From positions 124,001 through 188,000 of the forward strand of contig NZ_LACC01000013.1 of assembly GCF_000967965.1 (NCBI RefSeq): a stretch of 64,000 nt of DNA. The letters are read 5' to 3'. The notes under the pieces were generated by a model that had not been told where the DNA came from, made no database searches, and saw nothing but the letters and a program-made list of their open reading frames with translations. Below are positions 1-7,903 of this stretch, in pieces (the first letter of the stretch is position 1; each line of letters opens with the position of its first letter). Made by a program: the position numbers and the translations under genes. Source of the stretch: Pseudomonas fluorescens (lineage in GTDB: Bacteria; Pseudomonadota; Gammaproteobacteria; Pseudomonadales; Pseudomonadaceae).

Positions 1-207
1 CTTGGCCCGCATGCGGTCCAGGGCATCGACCACCGTGGACTTGCCCACGTTCATCAAGTCGGAGAGTTCGCGAATCGGCGGCAGCTTGACGCCGTGGGGC
101 AGGCCACCGGTGCTGATGGCTTGCGTCAGCTGATCGACGATCTGTTGCACCAGCGGCACGCCGGGCTGGAATTCAATGGCGGCGATGACTGCGCGTTGAA
201 CCTGCAT
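1..207 (-). CDS. GntR/MocR-type regulator, N-terminal part only
   Basis: This is the first 69 codons of a minus-strand gene that runs off the left edge. The peptide begins MQVQRAVIAAIEFQPGVP and continues through a winged-helix segment with a PPIRELSDLMNVGKSTV-type recognition helix, the hallmark of GntR-family DNA-binding domains. Whether an aminotransferase-like effector domain (MocR type) follows cannot be seen. It is divergent from the exporter gene at 356, with about 150 bp between them that hold a perfect inverted repeat (230-255). That geometry suggests it controls the cluster to its right. Family confidence is good, subtype is inferred. Confidence 0.75.
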   Translation of the reverse strand, partial: MQVQRAVIAAIEFQPGVPLVQQIVDQLTQAISTGGLPHGVKLPPIRELSDLMNVGKSTVVDALDRMRAK

Positions 208-229
208 TTTACTGGTCTCTCCGGCAGTA

Positions 230-255
230 AAGTTCGTTGGATTCTATACGAACTT
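230..255. promoter_or_regulatory. Inverted repeat, candidate operator between divergent genes
   Basis: AAGTTCG at 230-236 is matched by CGAACTT at 249-255, a perfect 7-base inverted repeat with a 12-base spacer. A second short palindrome, CCTGATCAGG, lies at 258-267. Both sit between the GntR-type gene and the exporter gene, the expected place for an autoregulatory and pathway operator. Binding is inferred. Confidence 0.4.
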
Positions 256-355
256 GCCCTGATCAGGACAAGCCTCTCTCTCTACCATGCCCTTACAGAC
301 TTTTCTGGATGTCGGCCTTTGTCGGCGGGCATTCACCCGGTTCCTGAGGTGCTGC

Positions 356-1456
356 ATGAGTGTCGAAACAACGGTCGCGGTAGCCAAACCGGTCATTAAC
401 CTGCGGTTATTCACGATCCGGATCATCACTGCTGTCTCGCTGTTCGCGGTGCTGGGCAAGGCCAACGTCTGGCTCGACACGGCCACCAACAGCATCCTGG
501 CCCTTGGATATCGCGCCTTGTTGCTGTTGTTGCCCCTGACTTTACTGGTGCTTGGCCGCCGTTCCCTGAGCGTCACGCTGCTGTGTGCCGGCCTTGGCCT
601 GGTGCTGCTGGCGCTGACCAGCCATCAAGGCATGGTGATGTTTGCAGCCGCGTTGTTTGCCTACGGCATTGCCATTGCCGGTTACCTGATCAAGAGCGAA
701 GCGGCCCAGACCAAGGAAGGCGCGGCCTACAACCGCGTGGCCATGAACATGGGCAGCCTGGTGGCCGGTTTGATCCTGCTGTCGCCGCTGCTCACGCCGA
801 CGATGTTTTTCCTCGGCGCGGCAGCGTTCGTGTTGCTGTGCCTGCCGATCGCCCTCGGCGCGACCTTCACCACCGAGCCGGGTGTAGCCCGCCCGGCCAC
901 CCAGGCCGGCAGCAACTGGGGCAGCAAACTGCCGTGGGTGATCGCCGGCATCATTATGGGCATCAAGCTGTTCGGGGTGTTCTCGATCCTGCCACAGGCG
1001 ATCCTGCTCAAGACCGGCGAGTTGCCGGCCTGGTACGGCTTGATGCTGATCCTCAACAGCGCCGTGGTGGTTTTCGCCCAAGTGCCGGTGATGAAGCTGA
1101 TCGAGCGCACCGGGCGCTTCAAGGTCGTGGCGGTGATCGGGATCATCGTCGGCGGTTTTGCGGTGCTGTCTTCGCCTGCCGCGTTCCACGTCGAAACCCT
1201 CGCCGGGGCGCTGGTCTGGGTGGCGCTGCTGTCCATTGCCGAATGCGCCTTCAGCTACCTCGATTACTTCTCGGTCAAGCAAAACAACATGTTCGTCAAG
1301 GAAGTGTCCCTGGGAGTGGGGGCCGGGCTGACCGTGTTGATCATGCGGGTGGTGCCGGCGCCGTACAACGCGCTGGTGCTGGCCGCCATCGGTGCCGCAG
1401 GGATCCTGGCCTGGTATTGGCTCAACCGTAAATCCAATGCGTCGTTGCATGACTGA
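356..1456 (+). CDS. MFS-like membrane transporter, probable exporter of the cluster
   Basis: A 366-residue, very hydrophobic protein with about ten to twelve predicted membrane segments in two halves, separated by a polar loop near residues 185-195. A more upstream ATG (287) exists, but the ATG at 356 has a GAGGTG ribosome site just before it and gives a normal N terminus (MSVETTVAV). It is the first gene of a plus-strand unit that continues into an ATP-grasp ligase, RidA and a cupin. Transporter assignment rests on hydrophobicity and general MFS appearance; export of the cluster product or resistance is inferred from position. It is short for a full 12-helix MFS protein. Confidence 0.65.
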   Translation: MSVETTVAVAKPVINLRLFTIRIITAVSLFAVLGKANVWLDTATNSILALGYRALLLLLPLTLLVLGRRSLSVTLLCAGLGLVLLALTSHQGMVMFAAALFAYGIAIAGYLIKSEAAQTKEGAAYNRVAMNMGSLVAGLILLSPLLTPTMFFLGAAAFVLLCLPIALGATFTTEPGVARPATQAGSNWGSKLPWVIAGIIMGIKLFGVFSILPQAILLKTGELPAWYGLMLILNSAVVVFAQVPVMKLIERTGRFKVVAVIGIIVGGFAVLSSPAAFHVETLAGALVWVALLSIAECAFSYLDYFSVKQNNMFVKEVSLGVGAGLTVLIMRVVPAPYNALVLAAIGAAGILAWYWLNRKSNASLHD

Positions 1457-1498
1457 GTCATCGCCGTTGCGGTTTTCACTTTGCAGGTCGGGGGCAAT

Positions 1499-2779
1499 AT
1501 GAATACGACTTCATGCGTAATAGTGGTCGGTTACAACGGCAATCGGGTTCACGACATCCAGAAGCTGCGCGAGTTGTGCAAGTCGCTCTACAACGCCAGG
1601 CTTATCCTGCTGGTCGAGAAAGTTCAGCCCCATGACGACCAGGTGGCCGATCACGTCTGCAGCACTTCACTGGCCGAAGACGATGTGGCGACGTCCCTTG
1701 AACTGGTGGTGGGGTGCTTGAATGCCGACAGCTGGAAGCTGATCGGCGTACTGCCGTTCTCCGATCGCGGCGTACTGCTCGGTGCAGCGCTGGCCAGTCA
1801 TTTCGGCCTGCCGGGCATTACCCCGGGCGAAGCGCGGGCGGGCCTGGACAAGCAGATCTTCCGCCAGCTCGAAGCTGCGGCCAGCACCGCTCCCGGAGAA
1901 TACCGACCGGTGTTTTCCGCGCGGGTCGAAAGCCTGTCGGAACTGCGCCAGCGCGTCGTCGAACTGGGCGGAAAAGCCTTCATCAAGCCGGCCTGCGAAG
2001 GCGCGAGCCGGGGCTGTCGCGTCATCCATCACCCTTCGGAATGCGATGACGCCTGGCTCGCCCTGAAGCCTTACCGCGAAGGCGGTATCGTCCTTGAAGC
2101 GCTGGTGCAGAACGCCCGCGAATACAGCTGGGACTACGTGGCCGGAAGCACCTGGGTGACTGAAAAAACCACCACCGAAGGCGCCTACCGCGCAGAGATC
2201 CAACAAGTCGTCCCCGCGCCGCTTGCGGCTGAGGTACAGGCACGTTTGATGGCAGCCGGTCGGCATATGTCGGGCTTGGTATCCCAGGCCAATGGTGCCT
2301 GGCACAACGAAGTGTTCCTGCGCAGCGACAACCTGACCTCCGCCGTGGAAACCAACATGCGCCCCGGCGGTATGCACATCTGGGACCTGGCGAAACGCGC
2401 CTTCGTCAATTTCGATCCGTGGGAACGCTGGGTGCGCTGGGCGGTGGAGGGCAAGACCGAACAGCATGAGCCAGTGGCCCGCGGCTACTGCGGCATTCGC
2501 CTGCTCCGGGCGCCGGCCGGCGGCATCCTGCGCGCGACGCCTGACATCGAGGCCCTGGCCAGCGCCCTGCGTATCGACCTGGTGGAGGGCCAGTACGCCA
2601 AGCGTATCGGCGACTCGGTCAGCGCACTGGTCAAAGACAATTTTTCATTCATCGGCCACATCGTGTTGTTCAACGAACACTACGGACAACTGCGCAACGA
2701 CCTGTTGCGTCTGGCCGAGGTGATTGAGTCACGCATCGAGGTGACTTGCCTGGCACCGGCCACCCGCGCCGTGTGCTGA
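1499..2779 (+). CDS. ATP-grasp family carboxylate-amine ligase
   Basis: A 426-residue protein of the ATP-grasp ligase type, which activates a carboxylate as an acylphosphate and joins it to an amine or thiol. Visible marks are the ATP-binding lysine segment GGKAFIKPACEGASRGC (about 157-173), the glutamate strand GGIVLEALV (about 195-203), and the metal-binding pair near 270-286 (HNEVFL then VETNMRPGG). The first ~100 residues look like the usual N-terminal pre-ATP-grasp domain. The chosen ATG at 1499 follows GGGGC. It lies 42 bp after the exporter gene. In a cluster with no NRPS it is the likeliest amide- or peptide-forming enzyme, but its substrates cannot be read from sequence. Confidence 0.75.
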   Translation: MNTTSCVIVVGYNGNRVHDIQKLRELCKSLYNARLILLVEKVQPHDDQVADHVCSTSLAEDDVATSLELVVGCLNADSWKLIGVLPFSDRGVLLGAALASHFGLPGITPGEARAGLDKQIFRQLEAAASTAPGEYRPVFSARVESLSELRQRVVELGGKAFIKPACEGASRGCRVIHHPSECDDAWLALKPYREGGIVLEALVQNAREYSWDYVAGSTWVTEKTTTEGAYRAEIQQVVPAPLAAEVQARLMAAGRHMSGLVSQANGAWHNEVFLRSDNLTSAVETNMRPGGMHIWDLAKRAFVNFDPWERWVRWAVEGKTEQHEPVARGYCGIRLLRAPAGGILRATPDIEALASALRIDLVEGQYAKRIGDSVSALVKDNFSFIGHIVLFNEHYGQLRNDLLRLAEVIESRIEVTCLAPATRAVC

Positions 2780-2827
2780 GCCCGCAAGCACCCGTTTTTT
2801 GCATTACCGATCAAGAGGGTTCGATCA

Positions 2828-3322
2828 ATGATCCAGCACATGACCTGCGATGAACGCTTCATCGCCCTGGCCAAAGAGTTTGGTTATGACATCTACGGCG
2901 AAAACACCGCAGGCGGGCATTACGCGCCGCTGATCCGTCATCACGATGAGCTGTACATCAGCGGCCTGGTGCCGCGCATGAACGGCAAGATCCATTACCC
3001 CGGCCGCGTCGGGCTGGACCTCAGCATGGCCGATGCGCAAGCGGCCGCCAGCATCAGCGCGATGCGCGGGCTGGCGTTGATCGTCGATGCCATTGGTTCG
3101 CTGGACAAGATCAAGTCATTGATCCGGGTAACGGTCTATGTGAAGTCCACGGCGGACTTTGTCGATTTGAGTGAAGTAGCCAACGGTGCCTCGGATGTGT
3201 TCAGCCATGTGCTGGGCGATGCCGGTAAGCATACGCGCACTACAGTGGGTGTTTATCAGCTACCCAAGAACGCCGCGATAGAAGTGGACATGATCGCCGC
3301 CTTGCGTCCATCGGTTTTGTAA
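2828..3322 (+). CDS. RidA/YjgF/YER057c family enamine-imine deaminase-like protein
   Basis: A 164-residue RidA-superfamily protein. The C-terminal segment KHTRTTVGVYQLPKNAAIEVDMIA matches the family pattern Rx(A/T)xGvxxLPxxaxvEie, including the arginine that in RidA holds the substrate carboxylate. Members hydrolyse reactive 2-aminoacrylate-type enamines made by PLP enzymes, and many act in biosynthetic clusters as tailoring or protective enzymes. It sits 48 bp after the ATP-grasp gene with a GAGGG ribosome site, in the same unit. The cluster's PLP and amino-acid-modifying enzymes could generate an imine needing such a protein; that link is inference. The N terminus is about 30 residues longer than archetypal RidA. 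Confidence 0.8.
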   Translation: MIQHMTCDERFIALAKEFGYDIYGENTAGGHYAPLIRHHDELYISGLVPRMNGKIHYPGRVGLDLSMADAQAAASISAMRGLALIVDAIGSLDKIKSLIRVTVYVKSTADFVDLSEVANGASDVFSHVLGDAGKHTRTTVGVYQLPKNAAIEVDMIAALRPSVL

Positions 3323-3333
3323 GTTGTTTCCCG

Positions 3334-3377
3334 ACTTTACAGCGCTGAACCCTTAACTTAAGGTTTAGCGCTAAAGT
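3334..3377 (+). other. Long imperfect hairpin between ridA-like and cupin genes
   Basis: ACTTTACAGCGCTGAACC at 3334 on pairs with GGTTTAGCGCTAAAGT ending at 3377, around the palindrome CCTTAACTTAAGG (3351-3363). A perfect palindrome TTTAGCGCTAAA lies at 3364-3375. There is no T-run after it, so it is not a classical terminator. It may be an operator, an mRNA-processing or stability element, or an attenuator ahead of the cupin gene. Confidence 0.5.
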
Positions 3378-3406
3378 ATGGGGAATAATAAGAAAAGGAC
3401 GTGCGA

Positions 3407-3892
3407 ATGGATAACTTTCAAGGTGCGTTTTTTTCATATAAGGACTTCCGTCAGAGCCTGCATCATCGAACGCCAGGTCCCAAGGTATGGAAAGGCACTG
3501 AACTGGCGGGTATGCGTCAGACCCTTGAAGCCAGCGACGTTGATATTGTCGCGTTGGCTCACGACAAGAGCATTGAAGGTTGTGAGGTGACGCCTGGCAT
3601 GGCGATCGCCATGCAATGGCTGAACCCCGGCGTGACGCTCAACGGTCATGCCCATTCCTGGTGGCATCTGTTTGTCATCCAGTGCGGCAGCGGCGTGTTG
3701 ACCCTCGGCGATGCCGATGGGGTCAACGTCAGCAGCGGCGACGTGCTGCTGGTGCCGGCGTGGACCAGACACGGCTTCGTCAACGCCAGCAGACACGAGC
3801 CTTTAGCGATGCTGAATATGAGCAACATGCCGCAAATGGCACTGCTTTCGAACTTCGCCGACAGCCATGGCCTGATCACCACCCAGCCGTAA
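3407..3892 (+). CDS. Small cupin-domain protein
   Basis: A 161-residue single-cupin protein. Cupin motif 1 is seen as HAHSWWHLFVIQCGSG (about residues 81-96) and motif 2 as GDVLLVPAWTRHGFVN (about 111-126), giving candidate metal-binding histidines. Cupins may be dioxygenases, isomerases or ligand sensors. The ATG at 3407 was preferred to GTG 3401 because AAAAGGA lies about 8 bases before it. It is the last gene before a strong terminator at 3913. It could modify or bind the cluster product; no specific reaction can be assigned. Confidence 0.75.
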   Translation: MDNFQGAFFSYKDFRQSLHHRTPGPKVWKGTELAGMRQTLEASDVDIVALAHDKSIEGCEVTPGMAIAMQWLNPGVTLNGHAHSWWHLFVIQCGSGVLTLGDADGVNVSSGDVLLVPAWTRHGFVNASRHEPLAMLNMSNMPQMALLSNFADSHGLITTQP

Positions 3893-3912
3893 TTTCCCAC
3901 TGCAACAGCCCA

Positions 3913-3943
3913 GGGAGCCAACTTTCGTCGGCTCCCTTTTTTT
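3913..3943 (+). terminator. Rho-independent terminator after the cupin gene
   Basis: GGGAGCC (3913-3919) and GGCTCCC (3930-3936) form a perfect 7-bp stem with a 10-base loop, followed by seven T (3937-3943). This ends the exporter/ATP-grasp/RidA/cupin unit, so the gene at 4135 must have its own promoter. Confidence 0.9.
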
Positions 3944-4023
3944 GTTTTTCAGACCTGCTCCGTAGCTCTTTTTGCAGCAGTTTTGCCGAGATTCTGGCTG
4001 CGTGTCTGCCGGTGAAAAACAAC

Positions 4024-4041
4024 TTTCTGTATCGATAGAAA
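4024..4041. promoter_or_regulatory. Near-palindrome in the promoter gap before the second unit
   Basis: TTTCTGTATCGATAGAAA is a near-perfect palindrome around ATCGAT, and the word TCTGTAT recurs 25 bases downstream (from 4051). The gap 3944-4134 between the terminator and the GST gene should hold the promoter of the second unit, and this repeat is a candidate regulator site. Inference only. Confidence 0.3.
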
Positions 4042-4134
4042 CGGACAAATTCTGTATCTATTCAGCCTTCATTCAACTAACTACGATCACTTCCAATGCA
4101 TGTCAATTCCTGCAGTTGGTCAATGGAGTGTTCT

Positions 4135-4779
4135 ATGGAAAACAGGAAGCTAAAACTGTATGTCGGCGCCGACCATGTCAGCGCTTTTGCGATGTCGGCT
4201 TTTGTGGCGCTCAAGGAAAAGCAACTTTCATTTGAACTTGTTACGGTTGATCTAAAAGCACGCGAAAATTATCTGGTGAGTTATCGCGAGCTTTCGCTGA
4301 GCTGCAAGATTCCAACGTTAGTTCACGACGATTTTGCCTTGTCGGAATCATCGGCGATTGCCGAATACCTCGATGAACTCGCCCCGGGGGATAAAAAACT
4401 CTACCCGCAGGACCTCCAGCTGCGCGCCCGTGCCCGTCAATTGCAGGCCTGGTTGCGCAGTGACTTGCTGGTGGTGCGCAAGGAGCGCCCGTTTGACCTG
4501 GTGTACTTCGGCAAGAAAAACACCGCGCTGTCCGACGATGCCCAAACCGCCGTCGAGCGCTTGTTCTTCGTCGCCGACCATTTGCTGGAGGAGGGCGCCG
4601 AGCATCTGTTCGGTGACTGGAGCATTGCCGACACCGACCTGGCAATCATGCTCAACCGATTGGTTGCCAACGACGATCCGGTGCCGGCGCGGCTCGCGGC
4701 GTATGTGCACCGCCAGTGGGGTCGCGACAGCGTCCGGGCGTGGATGGACATAGAGCGCAAAGCGCCGGCCATCGCGTAA
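4135..4779 (+). CDS. Glutathione S-transferase, YfcF-like
   Basis: A 214-residue two-domain protein. An N-terminal thioredoxin-like domain (about 1-85, beginning KLKLYVGADHVSAFAMS) contains the cis-proline and glutathione-contact motif KIPTLVHDD then SESSAIAEYLDE. An all-helical C-terminal domain with FGDWSIADTDLAIML follows. That pattern is typical of bacterial GSTs and closest in feel to YfcF. A GGAG site precedes the ATG at 4135. It opens the second transcription unit of the cluster. It could conjugate glutathione to, or isomerise, a reactive intermediate, or supply sulfur to the product; the role is inferred. Confidence 0.75.
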   Translation: MENRKLKLYVGADHVSAFAMSAFVALKEKQLSFELVTVDLKARENYLVSYRELSLSCKIPTLVHDDFALSESSAIAEYLDELAPGDKKLYPQDLQLRARARQLQAWLRSDLLVVRKERPFDLVYFGKKNTALSDDAQTAVERLFFVADHLLEEGAEHLFGDWSIADTDLAIMLNRLVANDDPVPARLAAYVHRQWGRDSVRAWMDIERKAPAIA

Positions 4780-4811
4780 CAACACTCAGGGCAATCACCA
4801 GGAGCGCGGCC

Positions 4812-6152
4812 ATGCAAGGACTGTCGGAGCACGAACGCTACAAACCCTATAACTCACGCACCATCCGCGACTCACCCTACTGGCACAAGCTGACGCCGGC
4901 GTTGCAGGAGGCCATGACCGTGGTGGCCCGGGTCATGCCGTTTCGCACCAACGAATACGTGCTGGGCACGCTGATCGACTGGAACAACATTCCGGACGAC
5001 CCGATTTTCCGCATGACCTTCCCCCACAAGGACATGTTGTTTCCGGAGGAGTATGCCTCGCTCAAACAATTGATCGAACTGGAGGACAGCGCGGCGATCA
5101 AGCGTCGGATCGAGGCGATCTGGCGGCGCATGAACCCGCATCCGGCCGGGCAGTTGACCCACAACGGAGTCACCCTCAACGGCAAAGTCCTGCCAGGCAT
5201 CCAGCACAAGTACCGCGAGACCGTGCTGTTTTTCCCCGGTGCCGGTCAGACCTGTCACGCGTACTGCACCTTCTGTTTCCGCTGGGCGCAGTTCATCGGC
5301 GAGGAAGAACTCAAGTTCAACGCCCGCGAGTCCCAGGAGCTGGTCAGCTATCTGAGGGTGCACAGCGAAGTGACCGACGTGCTGATTACCGGCGGCGACC
5401 CGATGATCATGAACACCCGCTCACTGGCCGGTTACATCGAGCCGCTGCTGGCGTTGCCACACCTGAAGAACATCCGCATCGGCACCAAATCCGTGGCGTA
5501 CTGGCCCCAGCGTTTTGTCAGCGACAAGGATGCGCCTGAGCTGCTGGAACTGTTCCGACGCATCGTCGCGGCGGGGAAAAACCTGTCGATCATGGGCCAC
5601 TACAACCACCCAGTGGAGATCCGCCAGGCCATCGCCCACCAGGCCATCGAGCGCATTCGCTCGACGGGCGCGACGGTGCGCATGCAGGCGCCGCTGATCC
5701 GCCATATCAACGAAAACCCCGCCGATTGGGCCGCACTGTGGACCGAAGGTGTACGGCTCGGGGCCGTGCCTTATTACATGTTCGTCGAGCGCGATACCGG
5801 CCCCAGTCACTACTTCGCGATGCCGCTGGCCCGGGCCTTCGAGATCTTCCAGGCGGCGTACCGCACGGTGTCGGGGCTGGCGCGCACGGTGCGCGGGCCG
5901 TCCATGAGCACCTTCTACGGCAAGGTGTTGATCAACGGCATCGAGACCGTCGCCGGGGAAAAGGTCTTCGTCCTGCAGTTCCTCCAGGCACGCGATCCGC
6001 AATGGGTGTTGCGCACGTTCTACGCGCGCTTCGACCCGCAAGTGACCTGGTTCGATGACCTGCAACCGGCCTTCGGCGAGCGAGCGTTTTTCTTTCAGAC
6101 CGAGCTCACCGCCGTGCCGGAATTGATACCCGTGTTGCTGGAAACGGCGTAG
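4812..6152 (+). CDS. KamA-family radical SAM aminomutase, probably not lysine-specific
   Basis: A 446-residue radical SAM protein of the lysine 2,3-aminomutase family, which use a 4Fe-4S cluster, S-adenosylmethionine and PLP to move an alpha-amino group to the beta position. The cluster motif is C148-x3-C152-x2-C155, with the SAM-binding TGGDP at about 193-197. By eye alignment the PLP lysine is K371 (FYGKVLI). The two aspartates that hold the lysine side chain in the clostridial enzyme appear replaced by E326 and R361, with a three-residue insertion before K371. An arginine there suggests an acidic or uncharged substrate. AGGAG precedes the ATG at 4812. A beta-amino acid building block for the cluster is likely. 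Confidence 0.8.
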   Translation: MQGLSEHERYKPYNSRTIRDSPYWHKLTPALQEAMTVVARVMPFRTNEYVLGTLIDWNNIPDDPIFRMTFPHKDMLFPEEYASLKQLIELEDSAAIKRRIEAIWRRMNPHPAGQLTHNGVTLNGKVLPGIQHKYRETVLFFPGAGQTCHAYCTFCFRWAQFIGEEELKFNARESQELVSYLRVHSEVTDVLITGGDPMIMNTRSLAGYIEPLLALPHLKNIRIGTKSVAYWPQRFVSDKDAPELLELFRRIVAAGKNLSIMGHYNHPVEIRQAIAHQAIERIRSTGATVRMQAPLIRHINENPADWAALWTEGVRLGAVPYYMFVERDTGPSHYFAMPLARAFEIFQAAYRTVSGLARTVRGPSMSTFYGKVLINGIETVAGEKVFVLQFLQARDPQWVLRTFYARFDPQVTWFDDLQPAFGERAFFFQTELTAVPELIPVLLETA

Positions 6153-6183
6153 GAAAATTCATGAACAATGGGGAGATATGGAT

Positions 6184-7059
6184 ATGAGCAGTATCCCGTT
6201 TGATCAGCGCGAGGGCGTTATCTGGCTCGACGGCGAGCTCGTCGAGTGGTCCCGGGCGCAGTTGCATGTGTTGACCCATGGCCTGCATTACGCGAGCACC
6301 GTGTATGAAGGCGAGCGGGTCTACAACGGCAGGATCTTCAAGCTGCGCGAACACAGCGAGCGCTTGTATCGCTCGGCGCAACTGATGGACTTTGCCATCC
6401 CCTTTGAGCTGACTGACCTGGAGGCGGCCAGCCACGAACTGCTGCAACGCAACAAGGTCGTCGATGGCTACCTGCGCCCGGTGGCCTGGCGCGGCAGCGA
6501 GATGATTTCCACCTCGGCGCGTTTCAACCGTGTGCACGTGGCCATCGCGTGCTGGCAGTGGCCGAGCTATTTCGACCCGGCGGCGCGCATGGCCGGCATC
6601 CGCTTGAAAACCGCGACCTGGCGTCGCCCGCCTCCCAGCAGTAGCCCGTTCGAAGCCAAGGCCTCCGGGCATTACCAGATCGCCACGCTGAGCAAGCATG
6701 ATGCCGAGAACACGGGCTACCACGATGCGCTGATGCTCGACTGGCGCGGCCACGTGGCCGAAGCCACCAGTGCCAATGTGTTCTTCGTCAAAGGCCGAAT
6801 GCTGCACACCCCGGCACCGGATTGCTTCCTCAACGGCATCACCCGCCAGACGGTGATCGAACTGGCCAAGGCACTGGACTACCAGGTGGTCGAACGCACG
6901 ATTTTGCCTACGGAACTTGGCGACTTCGACGAGTGTTTTCTCACTGGCACCGCCGCCGAAATCACCCCGGTGCAGAGCATCGACGAGCAGCGTTACCGAC
7001 CGGGCGACGCCTGCCGCGACTTCATTGCCGCGTACACCTCAACCGTCAACGCCGGATAA
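6184..7059 (+). CDS. Class IV PLP aminotransferase (branched-chain/D-amino acid type)
   Basis: A 291-residue fold-type IV aminotransferase resembling IlvE. The PLP lysine is K159 in FEAKASGHYQIA. Other family marks are GLHYASTVYEGERVY near the N terminus, EATSANVFFVKGRMLHTP, the phosphate-binding FLNGITRQTVIELA, and CFLTGTAAEITPV near the C terminus. The ATG at 6184 lies 8 bases after GGGAG and was preferred to the ATG at 6178. It is 31 bp after the aminomutase gene in the same unit. Housekeeping IlvE is normally encoded elsewhere, so this copy is probably dedicated to making or consuming an amino-acid precursor of the cluster product. Confidence 0.8.
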   Translation: MSSIPFDQREGVIWLDGELVEWSRAQLHVLTHGLHYASTVYEGERVYNGRIFKLREHSERLYRSAQLMDFAIPFELTDLEAASHELLQRNKVVDGYLRPVAWRGSEMISTSARFNRVHVAIACWQWPSYFDPAARMAGIRLKTATWRRPPPSSSPFEAKASGHYQIATLSKHDAENTGYHDALMLDWRGHVAEATSANVFFVKGRMLHTPAPDCFLNGITRQTVIELAKALDYQVVERTILPTELGDFDECFLTGTAAEITPVQSIDEQRYRPGDACRDFIAAYTSTVNAG

Positions 7060-7077
7060 CCCGCCAGGAATGTCGCC

Positions 7078-7836
7078 ATGTCAGATCAAGGGATAGTTGC
7101 GTCTCAACCTTACATTTCTCTCGGCCATCGTCATGAAGAACTGTCGACGTTGGGCTGGACAGTGCTGACCCCGGACGAATTTTCCGATGATGTCGTAGGC
7201 ACCTTGTGCGAATTCGGCCCGATCATTCCGCAGTTCAACGGCCAGATGGCCTTTCCCATTACCCGCAAGCCGGGTTACGAAGACTTGCCGTATTCCCAGA
7301 GCATGAACGGCATCGGCCCGCACACTGAAGCGCCGGTGTACGGACCGCCGCCGCGCTACCTGGCGTTGCATTGCCATAAACAAGCCACGTGCGGTGGCGG
7401 GCATACCGGGCTGGTGGATGGGTACGAGTTTCTCAAGTCTCTGGAGCGTAGCGAACCGCAACTGCGTGAGTGGCTGGATGACACGCCGGTAGAGTTTGTC
7501 GCCACCGCCAAACCCGGCGAACCGGCGCAACGGCGGGTCAAGGAATACATCCTCACGCCTACAGAGGACGGGGATATTTTCCGCTTCAGCTACAACCAGT
7601 TTCACTACGGCGACGTGAACCCGTCCAAGGAAGCGTTGCAGCAATCGCTGGTGACCAACAGCACCTCACCGCTGGCCAGGTTTGCCGTGCTTGGCGAAGC
7701 GTACTTCGTCGAGCACAACGTTCCGGTGCTGATTCCCGACGGATGCCTGCTGATTTGGGACAACTGGCGAATGATCCACGCCCGCAGTCGTTACACTGAC
7801 CCGGCGCGCAACCTGACCCGCTATTGGCTGGCCTGA
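7078..7836 (+). CDS. Fe(II)/2-oxoglutarate oxygenase with HxE iron motif
   Basis: A 252-residue double-stranded beta-helix oxygenase of the TauD / clavaminate synthase-like group. The proximal iron ligands are H82 and E84 (PHTEAP), the distal histidine is about H234 (WDNWRMIHAR), and an arginine (R244 or R248) for 2-oxoglutarate follows. The HxE rather than HxD variant is known in the amino-acid hydroxylases of the clavaminate synthase/AsnO/VioC group, which fits oxidation of an amino-acid intermediate here. It lies 18 bp after the aminotransferase. Hydroxylation, desaturation or cyclisation cannot be distinguished by reading. Confidence 0.75.
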   Translation: MSDQGIVASQPYISLGHRHEELSTLGWTVLTPDEFSDDVVGTLCEFGPIIPQFNGQMAFPITRKPGYEDLPYSQSMNGIGPHTEAPVYGPPPRYLALHCHKQATCGGGHTGLVDGYEFLKSLERSEPQLREWLDDTPVEFVATAKPGEPAQRRVKEYILTPTEDGDIFRFSYNQFHYGDVNPSKEALQQSLVTNSTSPLARFAVLGEAYFVEHNVPVLIPDGCLLIWDNWRMIHARSRYTDPARNLTRYWLA

Positions 7837-7862
7837 ATTTTCCGGCGCCCTTCATTCTTTTG

Positions 7863-7884
7863 GCGTACCCCTTGGCGGGTACGC
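7863..7884 (+). other. Perfect hairpin between oxygenase and AurF-like genes
   Basis: GCGTACCC (7863-7870) and GGGTACGC (7877-7884) form an 8-bp perfect stem with a 6-base loop, without a T-run. It lies in the largest gap of the second unit and probably tunes expression or mRNA stability. Confidence 0.5.
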
Positions 7885-7903
7885 GTCTTACAGGTATCGC
7901 GTC

